Notes: generated by a model not told the origin, from the letters alone. Numbered from the stretch's first letter, positions 8,980-18,302 are shown. The stretch: 64,000 bases of DNA from Gluconacetobacter tumulicola (GCF_014174215.1 NZ_JABEQL010000005.1:1-64000), one strand, 5' to 3'. Translations and numbers: made by a program.

Positions 8980-11037
8980 ATGGCGAGCGCCATCCAGAAA
9001 ATCGCCCTCAATGCGTCCCGTGATATCCCTTTCAACAAGCTGGTGCTGTCGCAGTCCAACGTACGGCGTGTGAAGGCCGGCCTGTCGATCGAGGAACTGG
9101 CCCGCGATATCGAACGTCGTGGGCTGCTCCAGAGCCTGAACGTCCGGCCCGTCCTGAACGGGGAGGGGACGGAGACAGGTTCCTACGAAGTGCCGGCCGG
9201 TGGTCGCCGGTTCCGCGCGCTCGAACTGCTGGTGAAGCAGAAGAAGCTGGCCAAGACGGCCCCGGTGCCGTGTGTCGTGCGCGAGGCCGGCTCGGCCATT
9301 CTCGCCGAAGATGACTCCCTGGCCGAGAACGTCCAGCGCGTGGCGCTGCATCCGCTGGACCAGTTTCGTGCCTTTCGCGAAATGCTGGAGAAGGGCATGT
9401 CCGAAGAAGAGATCGCCGCGGCGTTCTTCGTCGTGCCGACCGTGGTCAAGCAGCGCCTGCGCCTGATGACCGTCTCAGACAAACTGCTCGATATCTACGA
9501 GCAGGACGGCATGAAGCTCGACCAGTTGATGGCCTTTTCTATCAGTGATGATCCTGTGCGGCAGGAGCAGGTCTGGGAGATCGTCTCCCAGAGCCATAAC
9601 CGCGAGCCCTATCTGATCCGCCGCATGCTGACGGAGAAAACCGTGCGCGCCTCGGATCGCCGCGTGCGTTTCGTCGGGCTGGGGGCTTATCAGGCGGCAG
9701 GTGGTCACGTCATGCGTGACCTGTTCGAGGCTGACGATGGCGGCTGGCTGCAGGATCCGACCCTGCTCGACCGGTTGGTCATGGAAAAGCTGGCGGCAGC
9801 CGCCGAGGCCATCCGTACTGAAGGCTGGAAATGGGTCGAAACGGTGCTGTCCTTCCCCTGGGGGCATACGCGGGACTATGCGGAGATCGAGGGCACGCCT
9901 GTTGCGCTTTCGGAGGAAGAAGCCGGCCGTCTGATCGCGCTGCACAGCGAGCAGGAGGACATTGAGGCGGAATACGCGCAGGCCGATGAGTTCCCGGAGG
10001 AAATCGACGCGCGCCTTGGCGAGATCGAGCAGGCCATCGAGGCGCTGGAGGAACGCCCGGTATCCTTCGATCCGGCGGACGTGGCTCGCGCTGGTGCCTT
10101 CGTCAGCCTGGATACAGACGGTACGCTGCTGGTCGAACGGGGCTTCGTCCGGCCGGAAGATGTGCCGGCGGAGCCCGAGGACGGCCACGATGCACCCGAG
10201 GGTGACGATGACGCTGTCGTCCGTCATGACGGGGGAGACGATGTCGAAGGGGACCTGCGGGAAAGCGGTCCCGACGCCGAGCCCGAGGAAGAAGACGGAC
10301 TGAAGCCGCTTTCCGATCGCCTGCTGACGGAACTGACGGCCTGGCGCACGCTGGCCCTGCGCGATGCGTTTGCTGCCAATCCGCATATCGCGCTGACCGA
10401 ACTGCTCCACACGCTGGTGCGTGACGTCTACTGGCAGGTCTCGGGCGCGGACTGCCTGGAAGCCTATGTCCGGGAAATCCCGCTGCAGGTCCATTCCCCC
10501 GACATGCCGGGCAGCCTGCCGGCTCACGCGCTGCGCCAGCGCAACGAGGGCTGGAAGCACGATTTGCCGGAAGACGAGGATGCACTCTGGCTGTGGCTCG
10601 ACCGGCTGGACGACACCAGTCGCCTGGCCCTGCTGGCGCATTGCCTGTCCTTCGGGGTCAATGCGCTGCATGAATCGTCCCATGGTCCGTCTCTGGCGCG
10701 TAGCATCAGGGAGCGGCTGGCCCGCGCCGACCGGCTTGCGACCGCGCTTCGGCTCGACCTGGTCGAGGCGGGCTGGCAGGCGACGGTGGAGAACTATCTC
10801 GGCCGTGTCACCAAGGCGCGCATCCTTGAAGCCGTACGTGAGGCGCGGGGTGACGAGGCTGCTGACCGCATTGCCCATGTGAAGAAGGCCGACATGGCAC
10901 AGGCAGCCGAGCAGTTGCTCGACGGCTCCGGCTGGCTGCCCGAAGCATTACGCACGAAAGGACTGTCCGCGCAGATGAAAACTGACGAAGCCCCCGATTA
11001 CTCAGCAGACGGGCCTGCCGCGGTTGCTGCGGAATAG
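8980..11037 (+). CDS. Large ParB/RepB/Spo0J-family protein of an ICE or plasmid
   Basis: The 685-aa protein begins with a ParB/Srx-like nucleotide-binding domain (residues about 15-125) including AGGRRFRAL and a variant of the ParB box (AENVQR). A helix-turn-helix follows (MSEEEIAAAF, about 143-152). The long C-terminal part is acidic in the middle (residues about 390-440) and otherwise uncharacterised. Such 650-750 aa ParB-like proteins are a standard gene of alphaproteobacterial plasmids and ICEs. There they probably bind DNA for maintenance or regulation rather than working with a neighbouring ParA; none is seen here. ATG 8980 is preceded by GGAG and places the ParB domain as in relatives. 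Confidence 0.85.
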   Translation: MASAIQKIALNASRDIPFNKLVLSQSNVRRVKAGLSIEELARDIERRGLLQSLNVRPVLNGEGTETGSYEVPAGGRRFRALELLVKQKKLAKTAPVPCVVREAGSAILAEDDSLAENVQRVALHPLDQFRAFREMLEKGMSEEEIAAAFFVVPTVVKQRLRLMTVSDKLLDIYEQDGMKLDQLMAFSISDDPVRQEQVWEIVSQSHNREPYLIRRMLTEKTVRASDRRVRFVGLGAYQAAGGHVMRDLFEADDGGWLQDPTLLDRLVMEKLAAAAEAIRTEGWKWVETVLSFPWGHTRDYAEIEGTPVALSEEEAGRLIALHSEQEDIEAEYAQADEFPEEIDARLGEIEQAIEALEERPVSFDPADVARAGAFVSLDTDGTLLVERGFVRPEDVPAEPEDGHDAPEGDDDAVVRHDGGDDVEGDLRESGPDAEPEEEDGLKPLSDRLLTELTAWRTLALRDAFAANPHIALTELLHTLVRDVYWQVSGADCLEAYVREIPLQVHSPDMPGSLPAHALRQRNEGWKHDLPEDEDALWLWLDRLDDTSRLALLAHCLSFGVNALHESSHGPSLARSIRERLARADRLATALRLDLVEAGWQATVENYLGRVTKARILEAVREARGDEAADRIAHVKKADMAQAAEQLLDGSGWLPEALRTKGLSAQMKTDEAPDYSADGPAAVAAE

Positions 11038-11057
11038 CATTTCCCTGAATGAAAATG

Positions 11058-11088
11058 GCGGCTTCCGGTCTCCGGGAGCCGCTTTTTT
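11058..11088 (+). terminator. Rho-independent terminator after the parB-like gene
   Basis: A long GC-rich stem (11058-11068 with 11072-11082, loop TCT, one mismatch) is followed by six T residues. It ends transcription 20 bases after the parB-like stop. Confidence 0.88.
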
Positions 11089-11221
11089 CATGCTGTCATG
11101 CTACTCGGCAGTGCTTCTGCTTCCCCCCTTCATGTCGGACATACAACCTTCCAAGCGGGCAGTCCGCTTTCCCACCAAGCCCCTAAAATATCCGCCGCAG
11201 GCCTCCCGGGGCAGGTGTCAG

Positions 11222-12205
11222 CTAGTCGCACGTGAGAACGATCTTCCCGACCCCGCCGCCGGCTTCCATCATGCGGTGGGCTTCGCCGGCGTACTGTAAA
11301 GGGACTGTCGCATAGACCACTGGCCTGAGCGCGCCGCTTGTAAAGAGTGGGAGAGCAATCTCCTTGAATCGCTTTATCATGTCGCGTTTTTCTGCGATGG
11401 TGCGTGACTTCATCACCGTTCCCAGGAGGCGCAGGTGATTATGCAGGACGAGGTTCAAGGGGATAACCACGTCGGCATCGTCACTGAGTACACCGACCTG
11501 CACGAGCGTCCCGCCTTCACGCAAGCTCCGCAGGCTGGGTGCCAGATAACTGCCGCCAACAAAATCTATGACGGCATCGACGCCTCTACCATCCGTTGCC
11601 GCCTTGACGCCGGACTCCCACAGTTCAGTCTGGCGATCCAGAACCACGTCCGCACCCAGCCCCTGAACGTCTGGGGCACGCACGGTGCTTGTGGTTGCAA
11701 TAACACGTGCTCCGAGTGCAGCCGCCAACTGAACGCAGGCAGAACCAATGCCACCAGCCGCCGCATGGATCAGGACCGTCTGACCAGCCGTTATATTCGC
11801 CAGATGGTGCAACACCTCGACCGCTGTCACGAAGGATTCCATGATGGCGCCCCCCTCGATCCATGTCAGGGACGCCGGAATCTTGACCGCCATAGCCTGA
11901 TCCACTCGTGCGTCGTCTGCGTAAGCGCCACCGCCCACGATAGCCATGACTCGGTCGCCCGTCTCGAACCCTGTGACATCACTGCCTACCGCCTTGACCT
12001 CTCCCGCAAGTTCGAGACCCAGCAGATGACTGTCTCCAAAATGCTGACCTGCGTAAAAGCCGTTCCGTTGCAGAATATCCGCCCGGTTGACGCCTGCCGC
12101 ATGAACACGAACGATCAGATCATTCGGCCTCAAAATCGGAAACGGGGCATCCTCGACACGCAATACATCCGCAGGGCCGAAATCGGCATAGTGAACGGCC
12201 CTCAT
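11222..12205 (-). CDS. Zinc-independent quinone oxidoreductase-like MDR protein
   Basis: The 327-aa protein belongs to the medium-chain dehydrogenase/reductase superfamily, quinone oxidoreductase branch. It has the N-terminal GroES-like fold (PNDLIVRVHAAGVNRADILQRNG) and a Rossmann domain with the NADPH-binding loop HAAAGGIGSACVQLA. No Cys/His zinc ligands of alcohol dehydrogenases are present. It probably reduces quinones or unsaturated carbonyls with NADPH. Its start overlaps the stop of the upstream START-like gene (12202-12205), so the two are an operon, and a LysR gene is read divergently. The pair looks like regulated catabolic or detoxification cargo. Confidence 0.88.
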   Translation of the reverse strand: MRAVHYADFGPADVLRVEDAPFPILRPNDLIVRVHAAGVNRADILQRNGFYAGQHFGDSHLLGLELAGEVKAVGSDVTGFETGDRVMAIVGGGAYADDARVDQAMAVKIPASLTWIEGGAIMESFVTAVEVLHHLANITAGQTVLIHAAAGGIGSACVQLAAALGARVIATTSTVRAPDVQGLGADVVLDRQTELWESGVKAATDGRGVDAVIDFVGGSYLAPSLRSLREGGTLVQVGVLSDDADVVIPLNLVLHNHLRLLGTVMKSRTIAEKRDMIKRFKEIALPLFTSGALRPVVYATVPLQYAGEAHRMMEAGGGVGKIVLTCD

Positions 12206-12750
12206 TGTGCGCTCTCCTGACGAGACAGGGCGCGGCGCGCAATGCTCTCGGCAAAGAGCGGTGTTTCCCGACGATTATGGTCGCTGCCAGCCGCCTGACG
12301 AGCAGCAGCAGCGGTCTCGAATGCAATCCCGTTTGCGTCGATAAACGCCATGAAGTCGTCGGTCGGTCGGGCTGTCACACGGTTCGTGTAGCGGGTCCGG
12401 CCGTTTCCGGTGTCTTCCGCGATCAGCTCCCACAGGACGTTGACCCTGGTACGACCGTTGGCCGTAAAGACGTCCGAGATCGAGTTCATGCGGCAGTAGC
12501 TGGGCGTTGCTTCATCCGCGACGTAGTGCTGCACGACCAGACCGCTCCCGACCATTTCAACATTGATCGACATCCGCCGACCGTCGTCAGTGGTCGTGAT
12601 GCCGGCAGCAATATGGTCCGGTTCACAGCAGCGTAGATACTCGGCTTCCGACAACGTGAACAGCCAATCCGCTATGTCGACCTGAGCGAACGGCACATCG
12701 ATCTCATGCGAGTAGGCAGATTGCGACAGGATTTGATCCAGAATTTTCAT
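12202..12750 (-). CDS. Conserved protein, possible START-like (SRPBCC) fold
   Basis: The 182-aa product starts at the ATG at 12750 (MKILDQILSQSAYSHEIDV). I do not recognise it with certainty. The alternation of strand-like segments (RMSINVEMVGSGLVVQHYV, RTRVNVLWELI, RTRYTNRVTARPT) suggests a polyketide-cyclase/START-like barrel. The stop overlaps the start of the quinone oxidoreductase gene, so both are probably controlled by the divergent LysR gene. The frame is open further upstream to 12939, but that stretch overlaps the LysR start and is not likely to be translated. Confidence 0.7.
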   Translation of the reverse strand: MKILDQILSQSAYSHEIDVPFAQVDIADWLFTLSEAEYLRCCEPDHIAAGITTTDDGRRMSINVEMVGSGLVVQHYVADEATPSYCRMNSISDVFTANGRTRVNVLWELIAEDTGNGRTRYTNRVTARPTDDFMAFIDANGIAFETAAAARQAAGSDHNRRETPLFAESIARRALSRQESAQ

Positions 12751-12882
12751 GTCCGATTTCCCTTTTACGCGATGCAGCGTCGTGCCGCGTCTGTGTCCAA
12801 GGGATGCCTCGACAGAAGTGTTATGATAACGCATAGATTTGAGAGAGCGCTTTTGCCGAATTAGCAAAGATGAGCCTGTTGG

Positions 12883-13824
12883 ATGAGAGACCCCCGCTTC
12901 GCCGAACATCTTGGCGTCTTCGTCGATGTGGTCCGCCAAGGGAGTTTCTCTGCTGCCGCGCGGAGGCGCGGGCAGACACCTTCAGCGATCGTCCGCCAGA
13001 TCGACGCATTGGAATATTCCGTGGGTGTCCCGCTTCTGATCCGGTCCACCCGAGCGCTTGCGCTGACAGATGCGGGTGAGCGCATGCTTGAACGTGCCCA
13101 GCCACTGCTGGATCAACTGGCAGACGTCCATGCAGAAGTCGCTGCGTTCGACGGTGTCGTGACGGGAACGGTGCGGATCGCGTGCTTTCCGACCTTCGGC
13201 AAGCGCTATGTCATTCCGGCACTGGAAAGTTTGCTGGTGGAGCATCCCGGTCTACACATCGAACTGGATCTGACAGAGCGTCTCGCTGATCCTGTGCTTG
13301 AGCGGCTGGACGCGGTTATCCGGATCGGACACTTGGCCGACAGCACCCTGATCGCGACCAAACTGGCCGACCAGAAGCGGCTTCTTGTTGCCAGCCGGCG
13401 TTATCTTGATCGCTATGGCGAACCGGCAACTCCGGACCAACTTCGTCAGCACAGGCTGATCGACAAACTTCATGGCAATGATCTGCTAGGCTGGGCAGAT
13501 ATTCTGGGTCAGCGCCTTGTTGACGGGAGCGACATCAAGCCGGTTTTCCGGTGTGACGATTTCGAGGCGATGAGGTTGGCAGCACGTTCAGGCATGGGAA
13601 TTGCCCTGCTGCCAGATTGGGTGGTCGGGCCGGACGTCAACACGGAGACCCTCACGCGGATTCGCCTGACCGACGACCCGTGGAACACTCATCTTGACGG
13701 TATCTGGTTGCTGCGCGCACTGGCTCAGCCGTCGGCTCGTTTACGAGTTGTCATAGCAGCGCTGCGCACGACCATCGGGATACCCCCGACTTGGGAAAGT
13801 CGTGAGGTTCAGGCTAGTGAATAA
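12883..13824 (+). CDS. LysR-family transcriptional regulator
   Basis: The 313-aa protein has the N-terminal winged HTH of LysR regulators (FVDVVRQGSFSAAARRRGQTPSAIVRQIDALEYSVGVPLLIRSTRALALT) and a C-terminal periplasmic-binding-like effector domain (residues about 90-300). It is divergent from the START-like/quinone oxidoreductase operon, 132 bp away. That is the usual arrangement for a LysR protein and its target. The effector is unknown. Confidence 0.92.
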   Translation: MRDPRFAEHLGVFVDVVRQGSFSAAARRRGQTPSAIVRQIDALEYSVGVPLLIRSTRALALTDAGERMLERAQPLLDQLADVHAEVAAFDGVVTGTVRIACFPTFGKRYVIPALESLLVEHPGLHIELDLTERLADPVLERLDAVIRIGHLADSTLIATKLADQKRLLVASRRYLDRYGEPATPDQLRQHRLIDKLHGNDLLGWADILGQRLVDGSDIKPVFRCDDFEAMRLAARSGMGIALLPDWVVGPDVNTETLTRIRLTDDPWNTHLDGIWLLRALAQPSARLRVVIAALRTTIGIPPTWESREVQASE

Positions 13825-13991
13825 GGGAGTTTCCAGTCGGTTATCGCCTCTTTGCGGACGTCGGAATGGAGCTTGGCCTTTCCGCGAAGTGGACATGGTG
13901 ACATAAAAGACGAAAATTGGCGTCCGCGAATCCCGTGGCGGTTCACGCTGCGCTCGCGAACGGCCACACCATCGACTGAAGGCCGAATCAA

Positions 13992-14939
13992 ATGACGCGC
14001 GTCCGACCGAGCGATAATCAACGCGACCGGCTAAAGGAGACCAATGCCTTTCGCTGCTGCGTCTGCAAGCGGCGAAGCGTTGGGTTTCATCTGCATCACA
14101 TTGACGGCGACAACGCCAACACGGTCGATGCCAATCTCGCCGTGCTGTGCGTCGAAGACCATGACCGGCACCATCGGTCTGGCGAATATGCGCCGCGACA
14201 TACTGAGTTGAAGGCCGAGGAGATCCTCCAGTTCAAGACGGACTGGGAAAGTTTCGTCGCCGAGGCCCAACGCCCGGAACCGAAAGTGCTGGCAACGCTT
14301 TCCAGTTACGGCACCCAAGAGCTGATCCATTCGCTGCAACTTGTCCTTCAGTGGCCGGATGAGCGCATCGCAATGAAGCAATCCTATCATCTGCTTGACG
14401 GCGATCTCGACCGGCTGACGGATGAAGTGGTTGCGGACCTTATTTCGATCGGTCCGAACGTCAAAATGGCGATGATCGACGCGCCGTTGCCGGTTGAGCA
14501 TTGCCCATGCTGTGGCACCGGCTATAGCCGGACCTTGAAACCGGCTGTGGTCGCCCGTTTAACCGATCCGGATTGGGCGACCAAATCCTCGGCAAGCATT
14601 TATATCAATCCGGCCGAGCCAAGGGTCACGATCCTCTTTTCGCTTCGCGACCAGTCGTTGCTTACTGGTAGCCTGCATCTCTGTCAGGGGCAGTTCCTGC
14701 ATTACCATTGCGAAGGGATCGACGATCGGGTGCCAGTCACGGATCGGCCAAGCGTCCGAACACAGGTCACGAAAATCGTCAAGAACGTGCTGCGCGAGTG
14801 GCAGCCGGCATGGGTCTTCATTGGCACCGGCGACCCCGATTTGCCGACCTTGCTTCCCGATCTCAACCTACCGGAACTGTGGGAACAGGCGCGGCGAGGT
14901 CTAAAGCCGCGCAAGTCGAAGTCCCAGTCAAGGTGCTAA
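13992..14939 (+). CDS. HNH-domain protein with second CxCC zinc site
   Basis: The 315-aa protein has an N-terminal HNH nuclease-like zinc finger: CCVC (Cys22, 23, 25), the HHID core (His35-His36), Cys53 and a His cluster at 57-61. Such domains make metal-dependent DNA nucleases. A second motif CPCCG (about 171-175) starts a C-terminal domain that I do not recognise (residues about 165-300). The gene stands alone between a LysR gene and the TIR gene, in the cargo zone of an ICE, where defence or selfish nucleases are common. A defence role is an inference. No partner methylase or helicase is adjacent. Confidence 0.7.
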   Translation: MTRVRPSDNQRDRLKETNAFRCCVCKRRSVGFHLHHIDGDNANTVDANLAVLCVEDHDRHHRSGEYAPRHTELKAEEILQFKTDWESFVAEAQRPEPKVLATLSSYGTQELIHSLQLVLQWPDERIAMKQSYHLLDGDLDRLTDEVVADLISIGPNVKMAMIDAPLPVEHCPCCGTGYSRTLKPAVVARLTDPDWATKSSASIYINPAEPRVTILFSLRDQSLLTGSLHLCQGQFLHYHCEGIDDRVPVTDRPSVRTQVTKIVKNVLREWQPAWVFIGTGDPDLPTLLPDLNLPELWEQARRGLKPRKSKSQSRC

Positions 14940-15295
14940 GCGATGGAGTACGGCTTGGGCGATTTGGTGCTGCAACGCGCTTCTGGAAGGCGAGAGTCCG
15001 AAGTGGGTCAAGACCCACCGATGCCACGTTCGTCGGCAACGTCAGCTAACCCCAATCCCAGATCCGGCAGCTGCCAGTCCATTCCCGGCCCAAGGCCGTC
15101 AGGCGGCGATGTCCGCTCCCGGCCGACTGAGCCCTCAATACCGGACATGCCGCTTACCCTCCAAGCTTGCTGTCAGCTTTTTCCGTATAATTTACGCCTT
15201 CATCTGGGTCGTTTGAAGCGCCTTGCGGCTAGCCAGAAAGCAGACTTTGTCCGAAACCATTTTTCCAGCGATCATCGTAATTCTTAAGTCTAGCG
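14940..15295. other. Gene-free region with left direct repeat of the TIR locus
   Basis: I see no supported gene. The stretch includes the left copy of a direct repeat (15130-15160) whose second copy lies at 16423-16453. Base composition falls sharply after about 15170, where the AT-richer TIR segment begins. Confidence 0.5.
15130..15160 (+). repeat. Direct repeat, left copy flanking the TIR gene
   Basis: The 31-base stretch matches 16423-16453 with three mismatches; the core CAATACCGGACATG is identical. Both copies are in the same orientation and bracket the TIR gene. One copy is in the leader of the DUF932 gene, so the repeat is probably native to that leader and was duplicated when the TIR segment entered. 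Confidence 0.7.
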
Positions 15296-16291
15296 TTACC
15301 CTTCGGGCTTCCTAGTATACTGAAGCAAAGATATGTCACCAGCGATATGCTTTACCGTTGCATATACAATCGCCCCATCTGCGTCTTCAAGTTCTAATGA
15401 TACATTGATTTTGAATGTGACAGGCTGCGTCTGGCCACCATTGATGGAAATATTGGTAGCGTAAAGATAAGTTCTATTTGATGTGTCAAGAATGGGGTTC
15501 AGACTTCCCTTGAGTCCTGGAATAGAGCCGGTTCTACGCATCGTAACAGAACCAAGGTTGTCCATTCGGGGCAACGTAATTTCCATAGTTCCATCTGGGT
15601 CCACCTTGTCATATATCGCTGCGGGAAAAGTAGGATGCGACACCAGCAGTTTTGTGGATCTCCGGGTCTTTAAATCAAATGTTGCCTCGCCATCATCATT
15701 GGTTTTGATATTATTGTAGGTTCCATTGTCGGCCTGCAAAGTAATCTCACAATTTTTTATAGGTGTACCTTCATCATCTGTGACGATCACAGAAAACTTT
15801 CTGGCTACGCCGACGTCGTGACGCGCCAGAATGCTAAAATCGCGACGAACCAACTCTGTCGGAATCGATCCGCCCGAGCTAATAAGCTTTTTCGTAATAA
15901 GAGAGACTAAGTCTTCGGGAGAACGATTTTTTAGCGAGACATAGCCTACCGTGGGCAATATCCCCGGTATTTCAGTATCATCAAAACGTGCTGGCAATAT
16001 ATACTCTTGAGCAGATTGGAACGCACGAGCCTGAGCCGACTTTCGCTCCTGATTAGTCCAAAGCTTACGAGCATAGGCTTTAGAGATAAACATCACAGTA
16101 AATTGGGCTTGTTTGTGATAAACATCAGAGAGATGACTGTAGAGGTCTTTTCCCCATAAATCGGCTTCCTCGAAGAGATCATAAAATACTTTTACGCCAC
16201 GTTCATTAAGAAGGTTAGCGACACGATCAACGTAATCTCGCTCTTCTCCCGCGAACGATAACGCGATGTCATACTTTCGTTGTTCATTCAT
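15296..16291 (-). CDS. TIR-domain protein with transthyretin-like C-terminal domains
   Basis: The 331-aa protein starts with a TIR domain (residues about 6-135: YDIALSFAGEERDYVDRVANLL, then VKVFYDLFEEADLWGKDLYSHL, FTVMFISKAYA). Glu82 in WTNQE is in the position expected for the NAD-cleaving glutamate of bacterial TIR effectors. Residues about 160-235 resemble a transthyretin/carboxypeptidase-regulatory beta domain (SVIVTDDEGTPIKNCEITL). The last 95 residues form another beta-rich domain. There is no signal peptide or membrane segment. Bacterial TIR proteins often degrade NAD in anti-phage defence; here the beta domains may sense the trigger, which is inference. The gene is clearly AT-richer than its neighbours and lies between direct repeats, so it is recent cargo. 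Confidence 0.85.
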   Translation of the reverse strand: MNEQRKYDIALSFAGEERDYVDRVANLLNERGVKVFYDLFEEADLWGKDLYSHLSDVYHKQAQFTVMFISKAYARKLWTNQERKSAQARAFQSAQEYILPARFDDTEIPGILPTVGYVSLKNRSPEDLVSLITKKLISSGGSIPTELVRRDFSILARHDVGVARKFSVIVTDDEGTPIKNCEITLQADNGTYNNIKTNDDGEATFDLKTRRSTKLLVSHPTFPAAIYDKVDPDGTMEITLPRMDNLGSVTMRRTGSIPGLKGSLNPILDTSNRTYLYATNISINGGQTQPVTFKINVSLELEDADGAIVYATVKHIAGDISLLQYTRKPEG

Positions 16292-16596
16292 GGTTCACCA
16301 TAGAGATAGAATGATCCTGCGGCTGCGACTGAGGTTGACTTTTTTGAAACGATCAATTCCCCGGTCAATCACCCGTGTTTTTTTAGAAAAAGAGCTTACG
16401 CGGATGTCTCCTGGATGAGAATAGCCCCCAATACCGGACATGCTGCTTACCCCACATAGCTGTCGTTCCGGGAGGCTGAGCGGTCCCCCTTGGAGATTGG
16501 TCAGGCGCCATTTTCCATACCGGCTTGCCCGGAAAGGAGTGAGAGGTCGGCTCCGCCTCTGATGCCGAATATCCGGCATTTAGAGGAGAGTTTTCC
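16292..16596. other. Leader region between TIR gene and DUF932 gene
   Basis: This gap holds the TIR gene promoter side and the leader of the DUF932 gene. It contains the right direct repeat (16423-16453) and a small hairpin ATGCCG (16562-16567)/CGGCAT (16574-16579) just before the GAGGAG ribosome binding site of the next gene. Confidence 0.5.
16423..16453 (+). repeat. Direct repeat, right copy flanking the TIR gene
   Basis: Second copy of the 31-base repeat (see 15130-15160). It lies 144 bases upstream of the DUF932 start codon. Confidence 0.7.
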
Positions 16597-17778
16597 ATGA
16601 GTGAGGTTCTTGCTTCCGGTCGCGGCGGCTTCCGGATCGATCCGTCGCGCGGCGAACGCAGCGCCCGCGTATCGTCCGAATGGTTTTCGCGTCCCGAGGA
16701 CGAGCGGTATCTGTCCCTGTCCGACCTGCATGCTGCCATGCTGGCGCGGGCGGATCGGGCCACGGCCCGCACGGTGGAGAGCCGCGCCATCCGTGTCGAG
16801 GCGTCCCGCGACAATGCCGAGCGCCTGACGCTCACCGTGCCGGGACAGAATGAGCCGATCGCGCCCACGCACTGGTCGTTTGGCCAGATGTGCAGCCTGG
16901 TCGGGGCACCATCGTCGTACCTGCGCAACCTTCCGGCTCCGCTGGCGGCGATCAACCTGCAGCACGGGCTGCTGTCGCACCGGGTCGAGCTGATTAAAAC
17001 GCTGGAGACCGAAGATGGACGGGTGGAACTGCGCGCCGTGACCGGTCCGGATTACGGCCGCATCTGGGACCACGAACTGGTCGGTGCGGTGCGCAAGATC
17101 GCCGGCGACGGTACGGGCGATACCAACTGGAAGGTGCCCGGTGTCATCGACTGGGCGACCATGACCCATAATCCGTACGTGGACATCACGAAGGAAACCA
17201 CGACGCTGTACGCGTCAGATCGCGATGTGTTCCTGTTCCTTGTGGACGATACACACCCGATCGAGGCCGGACGCCTGCCCAATGGCGATCCCGATCTCTA
17301 TTTCCGGGGTTTCTACGCCTGGAACTCGGAAGTCGGCAGCAAGAGCCTCGGCATTGCGTCATTCTATCTGCGCGGAGTGTGTCAAAACAGGATGTTGTGG
17401 GGCGTGGAAAATTTCCAACAGATCACGATCCGGCATAGCAAGTTTGCCGCCTCGCGTTTCGTGCATCAGGCGACACCGGCCCTGCGGAATTTCGCCACGG
17501 CCAGCCCAGCGTCATTCGTCTCCGGCATTCAGGCCTCGCGCAAGACGCTGGTTGCCAGAACCGATGACGATCGGGAAAGTTTCCTGCGCCGTCGCGGGTT
17601 CTCGAAGCCGGAAACCGCGAAGATCATCGGAACGGTGCTGCACGAGGAGGGGCGCAAGCCCGAGAGCGTGTTCGATTTCGTGCAGGGGATCACGGCAATG
17701 GCCCGCACCAGGGCCAATCAGGACACGCGGCTGGATCTGGAGGAGAAGGCCCGCAGGCTGATGGAGCGTGTGTCCTGA
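16597..17778 (+). CDS. DUF932 domain protein (phage/plasmid-like)
   Basis: The 393-aa protein matches the DUF932 family common on plasmids, ICEs and phages: it has the segment ELRAVTGPDYGRIWDHELV and the later YFRGFYAWNSEVGSKSLGIASFYLRGVCQNRMLWG. Function is unknown; it may act in replication or single-strand DNA metabolism of mobile elements. It starts at ATG 16597 after GAGGAG and is the first gene of a run (DUF932, small protein, toprim protein, DUF2493) that is conserved in alphaproteobacterial ICEs. Confidence 0.87.
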   Translation: MSEVLASGRGGFRIDPSRGERSARVSSEWFSRPEDERYLSLSDLHAAMLARADRATARTVESRAIRVEASRDNAERLTLTVPGQNEPIAPTHWSFGQMCSLVGAPSSYLRNLPAPLAAINLQHGLLSHRVELIKTLETEDGRVELRAVTGPDYGRIWDHELVGAVRKIAGDGTGDTNWKVPGVIDWATMTHNPYVDITKETTTLYASDRDVFLFLVDDTHPIEAGRLPNGDPDLYFRGFYAWNSEVGSKSLGIASFYLRGVCQNRMLWGVENFQQITIRHSKFAASRFVHQATPALRNFATASPASFVSGIQASRKTLVARTDDDRESFLRRRGFSKPETAKIIGTVLHEEGRKPESVFDFVQGITAMARTRANQDTRLDLEEKARRLMERVS

Positions 17779-17816
17779 AAGCCGCTTCTCCGTCATTCCG
17801 TAAAGACGTTTTTACG

Positions 17817-17842
17817 AGCCCGGCCATCGTGCCGGGCTTTTT
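17817..17842 (+). terminator. Rho-independent terminator after the DUF932 gene
   Basis: AGCCCGGC (17817-17824) pairs with GCCGGGCT (17831-17838) around a six-base loop and runs into five T residues. Confidence 0.82.
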
Positions 17843-17861
17843 CGTTTCGGGAGTCATTCCG

Positions 17862-18302
17862 ATGGCCGATTTCTTCACGCATTTTTCCTGCGTGCTCGAT
17901 GTGGGCACGGTGGAAAACGCGGCCAAGGCGCTCGACCTCTACAATGAATTCATGGACGAGCTGGCGGCGGAAGATCCGCCCTCTGACGGCTTTATTCTGT
18001 CGATCGTGCCTGAATATGGCGGCATGAAACTCTGGATGCACGATGAGACGACCGGCGATCCGCAGCAGGTGGTGGAATTCGTGCTACGCTGTGCGCGAAC
18101 ATTCCGGTTGCGGGGCCGATGGGGGTTCCAGTGGGCCAATACGGCCTCACGTCCCCGGATTGGCGCCTTCAGCGGTGGTGCGCATCTGCTTGACCTTGGC
18201 AGGCGCAAGACGATTTCCTGGATGACCACCGATCGCTGGCTGGCGATCGCCCTCGACGGAGGCGATCCCGACACAGGAGGGCAGGGCGATGACCTTGCAT
18301 GA
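17862..18302 (+). CDS. Hypothetical ICE/plasmid protein, 146 aa
   Basis: The protein MADFFTHFSCVLDVG... is probably part of the conserved maintenance block, but I do not know its function. It has features of a small globular protein (SDGFILSIVPEYGGMKLWMHD; FRLRGRWGFQWANTASRPRIGAFSGGAHLLDL). No membrane segment is visible. It overlaps the start of the toprim gene by 14 bases, so the two are co-translated. I take ATG 17862; an in-frame start at 17829 would begin inside the preceding terminator. Confidence 0.75.
   Translation: MADFFTHFSCVLDVGTVENAAKALDLYNEFMDELAAEDPPSDGFILSIVPEYGGMKLWMHDETTGDPQQVVEFVLRCARTFRLRGRWGFQWANTASRPRIGAFSGGAHLLDLGRRKTISWMTTDRWLAIALDGGDPDTGGQGDDLA

Noticed and set aside
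14943-15287. Gene of 114 codons after the HNH gene
   Set aside because: Low-complexity Ser/Pro/Arg-rich translation across a change in base composition; it includes the direct repeat and has no start signal.
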